Shown here in pieces: positions 45,070 through 54,419 of a stretch of 64,000 nt of DNA. Both the position numbers and the translations under genes were made by a program. Below the pieces are notes generated by a model. That model did no database searches, had not been told where the DNA came from, and worked only from the letters and a program-made list of their open reading frames with translations. Within the stretch, counting starts at the first letter, position 1. Every line of letters begins with the position of its first letter. Source of the stretch: an uncultured Bacteroidales bacterium (lineage in GTDB: Bacteria > Bacteroidota > Bacteroidia > Bacteroidales > UBA3824). Location of the stretch: the NCBI GenBank assembly GCA_937877455.1, contig CALFIU010000063.1, forward strand, positions 40,092-104,091, in the 5' to 3' direction.

Positions 45070-45408
45070 TTACTTTATCTCCTTTTTATTTTCAGATTTT
45101 TTAGAATACCGTACTAACCTTTTCTTTCCATCGACTTCTTCAATCCTACGGCCGATACGGGTGGGCTTACCAGTTTCAGGGCAAATCAACATCAAATTTG
45201 AAATATGGATAGATGCCTCTTTCTTTATAAAACCGCCTTCTGTGTTTTGAGCCGAAGGCTTAGTTGCCTTGGTTACCATGTTAACACCTTCAACAATAGC
45301 ACGGTCTTTCTTTACAAGCACTTCCAACACTTTACCCTTTTGGCCTCTGTTTTCGCCCGAGTTGACAATAACAATGTCTCCTTTCTTAATGTGCAGTTTC
45401 TTAGCCAT
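45070..45408 (-). CDS. rplX: 50S ribosomal protein L24
   Basis: A 112-residue assembly initiator with an N-terminal KOW motif 'HIKKGDIVIVNSGENRGQKG' and the usual 'NMVTKATKPSAQNTEGGFIK' segment. The tail is basic and a little longer than in E. coli. Confidence 0.97.
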   Translation of the reverse strand: MAKKLHIKKGDIVIVNSGENRGQKGKVLEVLVKKDRAIVEGVNMVTKATKPSAQNTEGGFIKKEASIHISNLMLICPETGKPTRIGRRIEEVDGKKRLVRYSKKSENKKEIK

Positions 45409-45426
45409 TTGTGTTTTTAGTTAAAA

Positions 45427-45792
45427 TTACAAAACTTCAGGAGCTAGAGAAACGATTTTCATATAGTTGGCACGCAACTCTCTTGCAACTGGTCCGAAAA
45501 TACGAGTACCTCTCAATTCTCCTTGATTGTTTAATAGAACCACGGCGTTGTCGTCAAAACGGATATACGAGCCGTCAGCTCTGCGAATTTCCTTATTGGT
45601 GCGAACGATAACCGCCTTCGATACCGTACCCTTCTTAACATCACCAGAGGGCAATGCGCTCTTAACGGTTACCACCACCTTGTCGCCAACAGAAGCATAT
45701 CTACAGCCTGTGCCACCTAAAACGCGAATACACAAAACCTCTTTTGCGCCACTATTGTCTGCGACAGTCATTCTTGTCTCTTGCTGTATCAT
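45427..45792 (-). CDS. rplN: 50S ribosomal protein L14
   Basis: A 121-residue beta-barrel protein at the subunit interface. It begins 'MIQQETRMTVADNSGAKEVL' and contains 'GSYIRFDDNAVVLLNNQGEL', both characteristic. Confidence 0.98.
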   Translation of the reverse strand: MIQQETRMTVADNSGAKEVLCIRVLGGTGCRYASVGDKVVVTVKSALPSGDVKKGTVSKAVIVRTNKEIRRADGSYIRFDDNAVVLLNNQGELRGTRIFGPVARELRANYMKIVSLAPEVL

Positions 45793-45794
45793 AA

Positions 45795-46058
45795 TTATTT
45801 AGCTCTTTCTACTATTTCAACTAATCTCCAGTTCTTACGTTTGCTCAACGGACGGGTTTCCATAATACGAACAGTATCTCCAATGTGAGCAGTATTTTCT
45901 TCATCATGAGCAACAAATTTCTTTGAACGCATGATAAACTTACCATACTTTGGATGTCTCATTCTACGATGTACTTCTACTACAATAGATTTTTGCATCT
46001 TATCACTCACAACAATACCGATACGTTCCTTCCTAAAATTACGTTTTAATTCTTCCAT
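45795..46058 (-). CDS. rpsQ: 30S ribosomal protein S17
   Basis: An 87-residue OB-fold protein: 'RKERIGIVVSDKMQKSIVVE' and 'HDEENTAHIGDTVRIMETRP'. Two bases separate it from rplN, which suggests coupled translation. Confidence 0.97.
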   Translation of the reverse strand: MEELKRNFRKERIGIVVSDKMQKSIVVEVHRRMRHPKYGKFIMRSKKFVAHDEENTAHIGDTVRIMETRPLSKRKNWRLVEIVERAK

Positions 46059-46073
46059 TTTTACGTCAGTGTC

Positions 46074-46286
46074 TTATTGAACGTTTTTTATTTCTCTACT
46101 ACGTTTCTCGGCCAAAAGCATAGCAATATATCTGCGTTTAAAACGGATTTGTATTGGACTTTCCAATGGAGAAATTGCATGACTCAATTTCAACTTTGAA
46201 TATTCCGTTTTTTCAGCTTTTATTTTATCATTGAGATCTGCAGTAGTCAATTCCTTAACCTCTTTTCTTATTTCTGCTTCTTTCAT
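46074..46286 (-). CDS. rpmC: 50S ribosomal protein L29
   Basis: A 70-residue helical hairpin near the nascent-chain exit: 'MKEAEIRKEVKELTTADLND' and 'NPIR'-like 'SPIQIRFKRRYIAML'. It shares one base with the end of rplP. Confidence 0.96.
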   Translation of the reverse strand: MKEAEIRKEVKELTTADLNDKIKAEKTEYSKLKLSHAISPLESPIQIRFKRRYIAMLLAEKRSREIKNVQ

Positions 46287-46720
46287 TATTCTGCTGATGA
46301 ATTGGTTGCATAATCACGTCTTACGACAAATTTTGTTTTAATAGGCAACTTCTGAGCCGCCAAACGCAAAGCTTCCTTAGCAATTTCGTAAGAAACACCA
46401 TCGGTTTCAAACATTATTCTACCAGGAGTAACAGGGGCAACAAAATATTCTGGCTGACCTTTACCCTTACCCATACGAACCTCTGCAGGTTTTTTTGTAA
46501 CAGGCTTATCTGGGAAAATCCTAATCCAAATTTGTCCTTCACGCTGCATATAACGCGAGATAGCCTGACGTGCAGCTTCAATTTGACGACCAGTAATCCA
46601 GAAGTTTTCCAATGCTTTAAGTCCAAAAGAACCAAATGCGATTTCATGCCCTCTTTGAGCAAGACCTCTCATTCGGCCTTTCTGCATTTTTCTGTATTTA
46701 GTCTTTTTTGGCTGTAACAT
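46286..46720 (-). CDS. rplP: 50S ribosomal protein L16
   Basis: A 144-residue protein that helps place A-site tRNA: 'MLQPKKTKYRKMQKGRMRGL' and 'EVRMGKGKGQPEYFVAPV'. Length is normal. Its stop overlaps the rpmC start. Confidence 0.98.
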   Translation of the reverse strand: MLQPKKTKYRKMQKGRMRGLAQRGHEIAFGSFGLKALENFWITGRQIEAARQAISRYMQREGQIWIRIFPDKPVTKKPAEVRMGKGKGQPEYFVAPVTPGRIMFETDGVSYEIAKEALRLAAQKLPIKTKFVVRRDYATNSSAE

Positions 46721-46747
46721 TTCGTTTGTTAATTAAAAAATTTAAAA

Positions 46748-47440
46748 TTACTTTTTTCTCGGTTTGAAACCTTTTTTCTGTTGTTTAACACCAACATTTG
46801 GAGACAAATCTCTCTTACCGTAAACTTCACCTTTACAAATCCAAACCTTAATGCCAACACGACCAACCTTGGTATGAGCTTCTGCCAAAGCATAATCAAT
46901 GTCAGCACGTAAAGTATGCAAAGGAATACGACCTTCCTTGTAAGCCTCTGTACGAGCCATCTCTGCACCATTCAAACGACCAGAAATAACAAATTTAATA
47001 CCTTCGGCTCCCATACGAATAGTTGAAGCAATAGCCATTTTTATTGCACGTCGATAAGCAATCTTACCCTCAATCTGACGTGCAACATTGTTAGCCACGA
47101 TAACAGCATCAAGTTCGGGACGTTTAATTTCAAAAATGTTGATTTGAACCTCTTTATTAGTGATTTTTTTCAACTCTTCTTTAATTTTGTCAACTTCTTG
47201 ACCACCCTTTCCAATAATAATACCTGGACGAGCAGTGTTTACTGTAACCGTAATAAGCTTAAGCGTGCGTTCAATAATTATCTTAGAAATGCTCGCCTTA
47301 GCAAGACGAACATTCAAATATTTACGGATTTTATCGTCCTCGACGATTTTGTCCGAATAGTTGCGACCTCCAAACCAGTTAGAATCCCAACCTTTTATAA
47401 TGCCGAGCCTGTTGCTAATCGGATTAGTTTTTTGTCCCAT
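46748..47440 (-). CDS. rpsC: 30S ribosomal protein S3
   Basis: A 230-residue protein with an N-terminal KH domain (GIIIGKGGQEVDKIKEEL) and a C-terminal domain (SGRLNGAEMARTEAYKEG) lining the mRNA entry tunnel. It follows rplV with no gap. Confidence 0.98.
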   Translation of the reverse strand: MGQKTNPISNRLGIIKGWDSNWFGGRNYSDKIVEDDKIRKYLNVRLAKASISKIIIERTLKLITVTVNTARPGIIIGKGGQEVDKIKEELKKITNKEVQINIFEIKRPELDAVIVANNVARQIEGKIAYRRAIKMAIASTIRMGAEGIKFVISGRLNGAEMARTEAYKEGRIPLHTLRADIDYALAEAHTKVGRVGIKVWICKGEVYGKRDLSPNVGVKQQKKGFKPRKK

Positions 47441-47863
47441 TTAGTTTTCGTTATTTTCTTTATTACCCAATATTATAGTAACATGATTAGACCTTTTTCT
47501 AATCCTATAGGCACGGCCTTGAGGAGCTGGTCTAAGTCTTTTTAACATTCTTGCACCGTCAACGCGAATTTCCTTAACAATAAGGTTGGCATCTTCAAGA
47601 CGAGCACCTTCATTTTTTTCTCCCCAGTTTGCAATAGCCGAAAGTAAAAGTTTTCTCAACTTTTTTGCAGCCTCCTGCGGACTATACTGAAGAATATCCA
47701 AAGACTTGTTTACATCTTGATTACGAATCAAACCTGCAACAAGACGCATTTTACGCGGAGACGTAGGGTTATTTCTCAAAACAGCAAAAGCAACATTTTT
47801 CTTCTGCTCCTTAAGTTTTTGCGCCCTAACACTTTTTTTGGTTCTATGCTTAATTTCACCCAT
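47441..47863 (-). CDS. rplV: 50S ribosomal protein L22
   Basis: A 140-residue protein whose beta-hairpin loop lines the exit tunnel near 'RVDGARMLKRLRPAPQGRAY'. The N-terminus has about 25 extra basic residues before 'NNPTSPRKMRLVAGLIR'. Confidence 0.97.
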   Translation of the reverse strand: MGEIKHRTKKSVRAQKLKEQKKNVAFAVLRNNPTSPRKMRLVAGLIRNQDVNKSLDILQYSPQEAAKKLRKLLLSAIANWGEKNEGARLEDANLIVKEIRVDGARMLKRLRPAPQGRAYRIRKRSNHVTIILGNKENNEN

Positions 47864-47903
47864 TTTCTTTTTTTTGTATTAAATGGTCTTTTACCTGTTT
47901 AAA

Positions 47904-48170
47904 TTATTTTTTCTTGCCACCATGCCCTCTAAAAGTACGAGTTGGCGCAAATTCACCCAATTTATGACCAACCATATTCTCGGTAATATACACAGGTATA
48001 AATTTATTACCATTATGTACAGCAACCGTATGGCCAACAAAATCAGGAGAAATAATAGAGGCCCTTGCCCATGATTTAATAACCGATTTCTTACCTGATT
48101 CGTTCATGGCAAGAATCTTTTTTTCAAGTTTATAATTAATATACGGGCCTTTTTTTATTGAACGACTCAT
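47904..48170 (-). CDS. rpsS: 30S ribosomal protein S19
   Basis: An 88-residue head protein: 'MSRSIKKGPYINYKLEKKIL' and the C-terminal 'HKLGEFAPTRTFRGHGGKKK'. It sits between rplB and rplV in the standard order. Confidence 0.97.
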   Translation of the reverse strand: MSRSIKKGPYINYKLEKKILAMNESGKKSVIKSWARASIISPDFVGHTVAVHNGNKFIPVYITENMVGHKLGEFAPTRTFRGHGGKKK

Positions 48171-48186
48171 GATTTATGCAATTTTT

Positions 48187-49011
48187 TTATTTGTTTCTTC
48201 TTTCAATAATAAACTTGTTCGATTGTTTTTTAGGTTTACGAGTCTTGTAACCCTTAGCGAGCAAGCCTTTACGTGAACGCGGATGACCTCCAGAAGCACG
48301 ACCTTCACCACCACCCATCGGGTGATCTACAGGGTTCATTACTACACCACGGTTATGAGGTCTGCGACCCAACCAACGCGAACGTCCAGCCTTTCCACTT
48401 TTTTCAAGACTATGGTCAGCATTAGAAACGCTACCTATAGTTGCCTTACAGGTAACAAGTATCATACGGGTTTCACCCGAAGGAAGTTTAACAATTGCAT
48501 ACTTGCCGTCTCTTGCAGTAAGTTGAGCATAAGAACCTGCGCTTCTTGCCAAAGCAGCACCTTCACCTGGTCTCAGTTCAATGTTGTGGATAATAGTACC
48601 AAGCGGAATATCAGCTAAAAACATTGCATTGCCAATTTCCGGTGTGGCATCTTTACCAGACATTATCTTTTGACCAACTTGTATGCCGTTGGGCGCAATA
48701 ATGTACCTTTTTTCACCGTCAGCATAAAAAACAAGACTAATTCTTGCTGTACGATTTGGATCGTATTCAATTGTCTTTACAGTACCAGGAATACCATCTT
48801 TATCACGCCAGAAATCAATAATTCTGTATTTTTGCTTGTGACCACCACCAATATAACGAACCGTCATTTTACCAGTATGGTTACGTCCACCTGATTTAGC
48901 ATAACCAAAAGTAAGCGATTTTTCAGGCTTTGTAGCGGTAATTTCTTCAAAAGTACCTAATACTTTTCCTCTTTGTCCCGGAGTTGTCGGTTTAAATTTT
49001 CTTACTGCCAT
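48187..49011 (-). CDS. rplB: 50S ribosomal protein L2
   Basis: A 274-residue protein needed for subunit joining and near the peptidyl transferase centre: 'RYIGGGHKQKYRIIDFWRD' and the conserved loop 'MNPVDHPMGGGEGRASGGHP'. The His of VDHP is kept, while the next His found in many bacteria is Met. Confidence 0.98.
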   Translation of the reverse strand: MAVRKFKPTTPGQRGKVLGTFEEITATKPEKSLTFGYAKSGGRNHTGKMTVRYIGGGHKQKYRIIDFWRDKDGIPGTVKTIEYDPNRTARISLVFYADGEKRYIIAPNGIQVGQKIMSGKDATPEIGNAMFLADIPLGTIIHNIELRPGEGAALARSAGSYAQLTARDGKYAIVKLPSGETRMILVTCKATIGSVSNADHSLEKSGKAGRSRWLGRRPHNRGVVMNPVDHPMGGGEGRASGGHPRSRKGLLAKGYKTRKPKKQSNKFIIERRNK

Positions 49012-49013
49012 TT

Positions 49014-49367
49014 TTAAATGTTGCTATAGAAATCAATATTGTCACCATCCTTAAGGGTAACAATAGCCTTTTTATATTTCTTTGTTTTTCCAGCAATATA
49101 ACCAGCTTTCGTCAAGCGGGATTTTACTTTGCCAGAACAATTCATTGTATTAACTGATGTTACAGTAACATTATACATGCTTTCTATCGCCTTTTTTATC
49201 TGCTCTTTGTTTGCATCAGGATTAACCTGAAACGCAAACTGGCGGACGGTTCTGTTAGATCTAGTGTCAGGACGACCATTTTTGTTTCCTTTCTTACCAA
49301 TTCTAACAACCCGTTCTGCCAAGGCGTTGAATTTTTCCGTAACAATTGGTTTCTCGATTATGTACAT
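49014..49367 (-). CDS. rplW: 50S ribosomal protein L23 with an insertion
   Basis: A 117-residue protein at the tunnel exit, where SRP and trigger factor dock. 'MYIIEKPIVTEK' and 'INTMN'-type 'VTVTSVNTMNCSGK' are normal, but between residues about 18 and 45 there is a basic stretch (RIGKKGNKNGRPDTRSNRTV) absent from the usual 95-100 residue form. It starts 17 bases after rplD. Confidence 0.95.
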   Translation of the reverse strand: MYIIEKPIVTEKFNALAERVVRIGKKGNKNGRPDTRSNRTVRQFAFQVNPDANKEQIKKAIESMYNVTVTSVNTMNCSGKVKSRLTKAGYIAGKTKKYKKAIVTLKDGDNIDFYSNI

Positions 49368-49384
49368 CTTTTGTTACTTTTTTG

Positions 49385-50017
49385 CTACTTTTTTTCAAAC
49401 AATTTATTCAAAACTTCAATTGCACCTTCTGTTATAACCAAAGATTGAGCATTAAGAACATCGTAAGTGGTTAATTGTGAAGCAATTGTAATTTTAGACT
49501 TCTCTAAATTTCTCGACGACAAATATATATTTTTATTTTGATTTGCCAACACCAAAAGTGATTTTTTATCACCAATTTTTAAATTATTTTTTATTTCGAT
49601 GATTTTTTTGGTTTTTGGAGCATCCATATCGAAGTCTTCGAGCACAATAATCTGGCTATCCTTTGCTTTATATGTCAAGGCAGATTTACGTGCCAATTGT
49701 TTCAGTTTCTTGTTTAGCTTGAAACTATAATCGCGCGGGCGTGGACCAAAACATCTTGCGCCACCCACCATAACTGGTGAATTGATGTCGCCTGAACGAG
49801 CACCGCCAGTACCTTTTTGTTTTTTCAATTTACGGGTACTACCAGACATTTCGCTTCTTTCTTTAGCTTTAGCAGTTCCCTGCCTTTGATCGGCCAAGTA
49901 ACGTTTTACATCCAAATACATTGCATGGTCGCTCGGTTCTACGGCAAAAATTTCATCAAGCAACTGAACCTTTTTGCCAGTTTCCTGTCCGTTGATATTT
50001 AATACTGATATTTCCAT
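49385..50017 (-). CDS. rplD: 50S ribosomal protein L4
   Basis: A 210-residue protein with the tunnel-lining loop 'STRKLKKQKGTGGARSGDIN' followed by VMVGGARCFGP. In E. coli it represses the S10 operon. Its start overlaps the rplC stop by one base. Confidence 0.97.
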   Translation of the reverse strand: MEISVLNINGQETGKKVQLLDEIFAVEPSDHAMYLDVKRYLADQRQGTAKAKERSEMSGSTRKLKKQKGTGGARSGDINSPVMVGGARCFGPRPRDYSFKLNKKLKQLARKSALTYKAKDSQIIVLEDFDMDAPKTKKIIEIKNNLKIGDKKSLLVLANQNKNIYLSSRNLEKSKITIASQLTTYDVLNAQSLVITEGAIEVLNKLFEKK

Positions 50018-50634
50018 TAGTTTTCCATTATTAAGTATGAACCTTTAGGACCGGGTACAGCACCTTTAACCAATACAAGGTTGTGTTCCGGAATGATTTT
50101 AACAATACTCAAGTTGCGAACTTTGACCTTATCGCCACCAGTACGTCCAGCCATACGCATTCCTTTGAATACTTTGCTTGGGTAAGAAGACGCACCTAAA
50201 CCTCCTGGTGCACGCAAACGGTTATGCTGACCGTGCGAAGTACCTCCTACGCCACTAAATCCATGACGTTTAACTGGTCCTTGATATCCTTTACCTTTAG
50301 AAATACCCGATACATTTATCAACTTTACATCCTGCAAAGACTCAACTGTGATTACATCACCAAGTTTTACATCTTGCTCAATGTTTTTAAATTCAACAAC
50401 CTTTCTCTTAGGGGTTGTACCTGCTTTTTTGAAGTGTCCGATTTCGGCTTGGATCGAATTTTTTTCTTTCTTGTCATCAAACGCCAATTGAATAGCGTTA
50501 TAGCCGTCGGTTTCTTCGGTTTTTACTTGTGTAACAACACAAGGACCTGCTTCTATCACAGTAACTGGAATACTAACACCAGCTTCGGTGAAAACTGAGG
50601 TCATGCCTACTTTTTTTCCTATTAATCCTGACAT
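50017..50634 (-). CDS. rplC: 50S ribosomal protein L3
   Basis: A 205-residue early assembly protein: 'MSGLIGKKVGMTSVFTEAG', 'SGISKGKGYQGPVKRHGFSG' and 'SSYPSKVFKGMRMAGRTG'. A 79-base gap with a short GC-rich patch (TCGGCCGA near 50663) precedes it after rpsJ. Confidence 0.97.
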   Translation of the reverse strand: MSGLIGKKVGMTSVFTEAGVSIPVTVIEAGPCVVTQVKTEETDGYNAIQLAFDDKKEKNSIQAEIGHFKKAGTTPKRKVVEFKNIEQDVKLGDVITVESLQDVKLINVSGISKGKGYQGPVKRHGFSGVGGTSHGQHNRLRAPGGLGASSYPSKVFKGMRMAGRTGGDKVKVRNLSIVKIIPEHNLVLVKGAVPGPKGSYLIMEN

Positions 50635-50713
50635 TTTTTTTCTATTTGCTTACTTATCGGGCTCGGCCGACAGAGGTAAATGTTTTTAATTTTTTGTAAA
50701 AATCAAATTAAAA

Positions 50714-51019
50714 TCAGACTTTAATTTCCACTTCTACACCGCTAGGTAACTCCAACTTCATCAAAGCATCAACTGTCTTCGGTGTAGAACTATAGATGTC
50801 AATCAATCTTTTAAACGATGATAATTGAAACTGTTCCCTTGATTTTTTGTTAACAAAGGTAGATCTGTTAACGGTAAAAATCCTTTTGTGGGTTGGCAAT
50901 GGAATAGGACCGCTTACTACAGCTCCTGTTGCCTTTACCGTTTTAACAATCTTTTCAGCCGAATTATCAACCAAATTATGATCGTACGATTTTAATTTGA
51001 TACGAATCTTTTGACCCAT
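50714..51019 (-). CDS. rpsJ: 30S ribosomal protein S10
   Basis: A 101-residue protein: 'MGQKIRIKLKSYDHNLVDNS' and 'GPIPLPTHKRIFTVNRSTFV'. It also forms the NusB-S10 antitermination complex. Only 17 bases separate it from fusA, so str and S10 operons are joined here. Confidence 0.97.
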   Translation of the reverse strand: MGQKIRIKLKSYDHNLVDNSAEKIVKTVKATGAVVSGPIPLPTHKRIFTVNRSTFVNKKSREQFQLSSFKRLIDIYSSTPKTVDALMKLELPSGVEVEIKV

Positions 51020-51036
51020 AATACGATTTTTAATTT

Positions 51037-53154
51037 TTATAGTTGATCAATAAATGTGATTTTTCCTTTTACCATGTCGATAATATCTTGTGCAATATTT
51101 GCCGGTACTTCTTGATAATCAAAAAATTGCATAGAAGAAACGGCTCTACCAGATGTAAGAGTGCGCAAAACTGTTACATATCCAAAAGTTTCTGCCAATG
51201 GTACATGCGACTTGATAATTTTCATCTTTGCTTTTGAATCGGTGCTAATTACCTGTCCTCTCCTTTTATTTATATCGGCTATTACATCACCCATATACTC
51301 ATCGGGCGTGTCAACAGTCAACTCCATAACGGGTTCAAGTAAAATAGCTTTAGCCTGTTCTGTCGCAGCCTTGTAGGCTTGTTTGGCTGCTATTTCGAAA
51401 GACAAAGCGTCCGAATCTACACTATGAAATGCACCGTCAATAAGTTCAACGGTAAGACTTTGCAGTTTGAAACCTGCCAATGGACCATTATTCATAGCCT
51501 CAAGGAATCCCTTTTCTACTGCAGGGATATATTCTTTGGGAATAATTCCACCTTTTATGCTATTTGTAAACGTTAAACCTTGGCTACCTTCTGGAGACGG
51601 AGATATTCTAATAGTAATATCAGCAAATTTGCCTTTACCTCCTGTTTGCTTTTTAAACACCTCATGATGTTCAACGCTTTTAGTAATTCTCTCTTTATAA
51701 GTAACCTGTGGCTTACCTTGGCTTATCTCAATCTTATATTCTCTTTTAAGCCTATCTATGAGAATATCAAGATGTAGTTCACCCATGCCATTGATAATTG
51801 TCTGTCCAGTTTCAGTATCCGTATTAATCTTAAAAGTAGGATCCTCTTCTGCCAGTTTTTTCAACGCATTGTCAAGTTTATCAAGATCTGCTTGAGTTTT
51901 GGGCTCAATTGCAACACCGATAACAGGATCAGGAAAGTCTATAGATTCAAATACAACTGGATGTTTCTGCTCAGCAAGCGAATCTCCTGTTCGTATATCC
52001 TTAAAACCAACAGCACCACAAATATCTCCAGCTTCAACAAATTCTACAGCTTCTTGTTTATTTGCATGCATACGGTAAAGGTTTGAAATCCTTTCTTTCT
52101 TGCCAGTGCGCACATTATATACAAGTTCACCAGAATTTAGTTTTCCTGAATAAACTCTTATATACACCAATCTTCCAACAAATGGATCAACCGCAATTTT
52201 AAACGCCAAAGCAGAGAAAGGTTCTTTGTTGTCTGGCTTACGGATAATCACTTTGTCAGGGTCTGATGGATCTGCGCCTTTTACTTCTCCTATATCAATC
52301 GGACTTGGCAAATAAGCCGCGATAGCGTCAAGAAGTTTTTGTACACCTTTGTTCTTAAGCGACGAACCGCAAAGAACTGGTACAACCTTCAAATCAATAG
52401 TTGCTTTGCGAAGTACGGATTTTATTTCCTGTTCTGTAATAGAATCCGAATCTTCCAAATACTTTTCCAAGAAATCGTTATCGGTTTCAGCAATACGTTC
52501 TAATAGTTTTTCGCGCCATTCCTTTGCTTGCCCCATCATTTCGACAGGTATTTCTACCTTGTCGAATTTGGTACCAAGTTCATCTTCGGTCCAAACATAA
52601 GCTGACATATCAATCAAATCAACAATGCCAATAAACTTATCTTCGGTACCAATTGGAATCTGCACTGCTGCTGGTTTAGCTCCAAGTTTATCTTCTATTT
52701 CCGATACAACACTGAAAAAATCAGCACCTATCCTATCGAGTTTGTTAACAAAAGCAACCCTCGGTACATTATAACGATCAGCTTGTCTCCAAACGGTTTC
52801 TGATTGAGGTTCTACACCGCCCACACCACAAAAAACTGCAACTGCACCGTCCAACACTCTTAACGAACGCTCCACTTCCACTGTAAAATCAACATGACCA
52901 GGAGTGTCTATTATATTAATAGTGTGTTTTACGTTGTTGTAATTCCAATAAGCGGTAATGGCGGCTGATGTGATGGTAATGCCTCTTTCTTTTTCTTGCG
53001 ACATCCAATCCATTGTAGCAGCTCCATCATGAACCTCACCCATTCTATGAGTTACACCTGTATAATACAATATTCGCTCGGTAGTAGTTGTCTTACCAGC
53101 GTCTATATGTGCCATAATACCAATGTTTCTCGTATTTTTAAGCTCGTTGTTCAT
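51037..53154 (-). CDS. fusA: Elongation factor G
   Basis: A 705-residue translocase GTPase. G1 is 'AHIDAGKTTTTERILY', G2 'RGITI', G3 'DTPGHVDF' and G4 'NKLDRIGADF', followed by domains II-V including 'GGIIPKEYIPAVEKGFLEA' of domain IV. Length is that of the housekeeping paralogue. No tuf gene follows, unlike the E. coli str operon. Confidence 0.98.
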   Translation of the reverse strand: MNNELKNTRNIGIMAHIDAGKTTTTERILYYTGVTHRMGEVHDGAATMDWMSQEKERGITITSAAITAYWNYNNVKHTINIIDTPGHVDFTVEVERSLRVLDGAVAVFCGVGGVEPQSETVWRQADRYNVPRVAFVNKLDRIGADFFSVVSEIEDKLGAKPAAVQIPIGTEDKFIGIVDLIDMSAYVWTEDELGTKFDKVEIPVEMMGQAKEWREKLLERIAETDNDFLEKYLEDSDSITEQEIKSVLRKATIDLKVVPVLCGSSLKNKGVQKLLDAIAAYLPSPIDIGEVKGADPSDPDKVIIRKPDNKEPFSALAFKIAVDPFVGRLVYIRVYSGKLNSGELVYNVRTGKKERISNLYRMHANKQEAVEFVEAGDICGAVGFKDIRTGDSLAEQKHPVVFESIDFPDPVIGVAIEPKTQADLDKLDNALKKLAEEDPTFKINTDTETGQTIINGMGELHLDILIDRLKREYKIEISQGKPQVTYKERITKSVEHHEVFKKQTGGKGKFADITIRISPSPEGSQGLTFTNSIKGGIIPKEYIPAVEKGFLEAMNNGPLAGFKLQSLTVELIDGAFHSVDSDALSFEIAAKQAYKAATEQAKAILLEPVMELTVDTPDEYMGDVIADINKRRGQVISTDSKAKMKIIKSHVPLAETFGYVTVLRTLTSGRAVSSMQFFDYQEVPANIAQDIIDMVKGKITFIDQL

Positions 53155-53189
53155 TTTTTACTGCTCCAATTATCATTAATAAAATGTCG

Positions 53190-53666
53190 TTAGAATCTGA
53201 AAAACGCAAATGCCTTGTTGGCTTCAGCCATTCTATGGGTATCTTCTTTCTTTTTGTAAGCACCACCTTCTTTGTTGTAGGCAGCAATAATTTCTGCTGC
53301 AAGTTTCTCAGCCATTGAGTGACCAGAACGTTGACGTGCAAACTGAATAAGATTCTTAATACCAATAGATTCTTTTCTGTCAGGACGAATTTCGGTAGGT
53401 ACTTGGAATGTAGCACCACCCACTCTGCGGCTCTTTACTTCCACATCAGGAGTAATGTTTTCCATAGCAGTTTTCCAAACCTCTACGGGTGTTTTACCCG
53501 AATCCTTGGTTTTGGCTTCTACCAAATCCATTGCAGAATAGAAAATTTTAAAAGCAATGCTTTTTTTACCGTCCACCATAAGGTCGTTAACAAAACGTGT
53601 AACGATTCTCTCGCCATATTTTGGGTCGGCTAAAATTGCTCTCTTCTTTGGTTTTGATTTTCTCAT
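53190..53666 (-). CDS. rpsG: 30S ribosomal protein S7
   Basis: A 158-residue head protein at the E site: 'MRKSKPKKRAILADPKYGE' and 'GGATFQVPTEIRPDRKESIG'. It is the short form of about 155 residues. It lies 21 bases after rpsL. Confidence 0.97.
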   Translation of the reverse strand: MRKSKPKKRAILADPKYGERIVTRFVNDLMVDGKKSIAFKIFYSAMDLVEAKTKDSGKTPVEVWKTAMENITPDVEVKSRRVGGATFQVPTEIRPDRKESIGIKNLIQFARQRSGHSMAEKLAAEIIAAYNKEGGAYKKKEDTHRMAEANKAFAFFRF

Positions 53667-53687
53667 TTCTACTTAATCAAAATAATT

Positions 53688-54065
53688 TTACTTTTTCTTA
53701 GGTCTCTTTGTACCGTATTTAGACCTTTGTTGTCCGCGTCCGTTAACACCAGCAGTATCTAATGTACCACGGATGATGTGGTAGCGTACACCAGGCAAGT
53801 CTTTTACACGGCCGCCTCTTACCATCACAATTGAGTGCTCCTGCAAATTGTGTCCTTCGCCAGGGATGTAAGCGTTCACTTCCTTCTGATTTGTAAGCCT
53901 TACACGGGCAACTTTGCGCATTGCCGAGTTTGGTTTTTTAGGAGTGGTGGTGTAAACACGCAAGCACACACCGCGACGCTGAGGACAAGAATCCAATGCC
54001 GGAGACTTACTTTTAACGGTAAGTGTCTTTCTACCTTTTCTTACTAATTGTTGAATTGTAGGCAT
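53688..54065 (-). CDS. rpsL: 30S ribosomal protein S12
   Basis: A 125-residue decoding-centre protein: 'TTPKKPNSAMRKVARVRLTN' and 'GGRVKDLPGVRYHIIRG'. The two lysines tied to streptomycin response (in PKKPNS and GRVKDLP) are the common wild-type ones. It is the first gene of the block. Confidence 0.98.
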   Translation of the reverse strand: MPTIQQLVRKGRKTLTVKSKSPALDSCPQRRGVCLRVYTTTPKKPNSAMRKVARVRLTNQKEVNAYIPGEGHNLQEHSIVMVRGGRVKDLPGVRYHIIRGTLDTAGVNGRGQQRSKYGTKRPKKK

Positions 54066-54103
54066 TTCTTTACTTATCTTAATAATTACAATATTTTGAA
54101 CCG

Positions 54104-54111
54104 CAAAATTA
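54104..54111 (-). promoter_or_regulatory. Likely -7 element of the ribosomal block
   Basis: TAATTTTG on the minus strand, 38 bases upstream of rpsL, matches TAnnTTTG; the -33 region has ATTG rather than TTTG. The remaining gap to 54419 is T-rich with no other supported feature. Confidence 0.5.
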
Positions 54112-54419
54112 CGATTTATTATTTAAAATGCAATAGTTCAACCGCTTATTTTTTTTATTTTTTTTATTTTTTTTGTTAATTCTCTGACTATCAATACTTT
54201 ATTTTTAAAAATATTTTTCTATTTTTTTTATTATTTTTTTGATGAATAAAGATATAACTTTTTAATACAATCAATCAATGCCAAAAATAACATTGTTGCA
54301 TAAAAATTACATTAAATTATACGGTAAAAATATTAAAAAGTTGTTAAAATTTTGATTTTGTATTGCATTTGCTCAGACAAAACGTTATTTTTGCTAATGA
54401 AACTTTAAAACTATCTACC

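Noticed and set aside
50635..50713. GC-rich patch between rpsJ and rplC as a ribosomal protein leader
   Set aside because: Only the short palindrome TCGGCCGA is visible and I could not draw a convincing larger structure.
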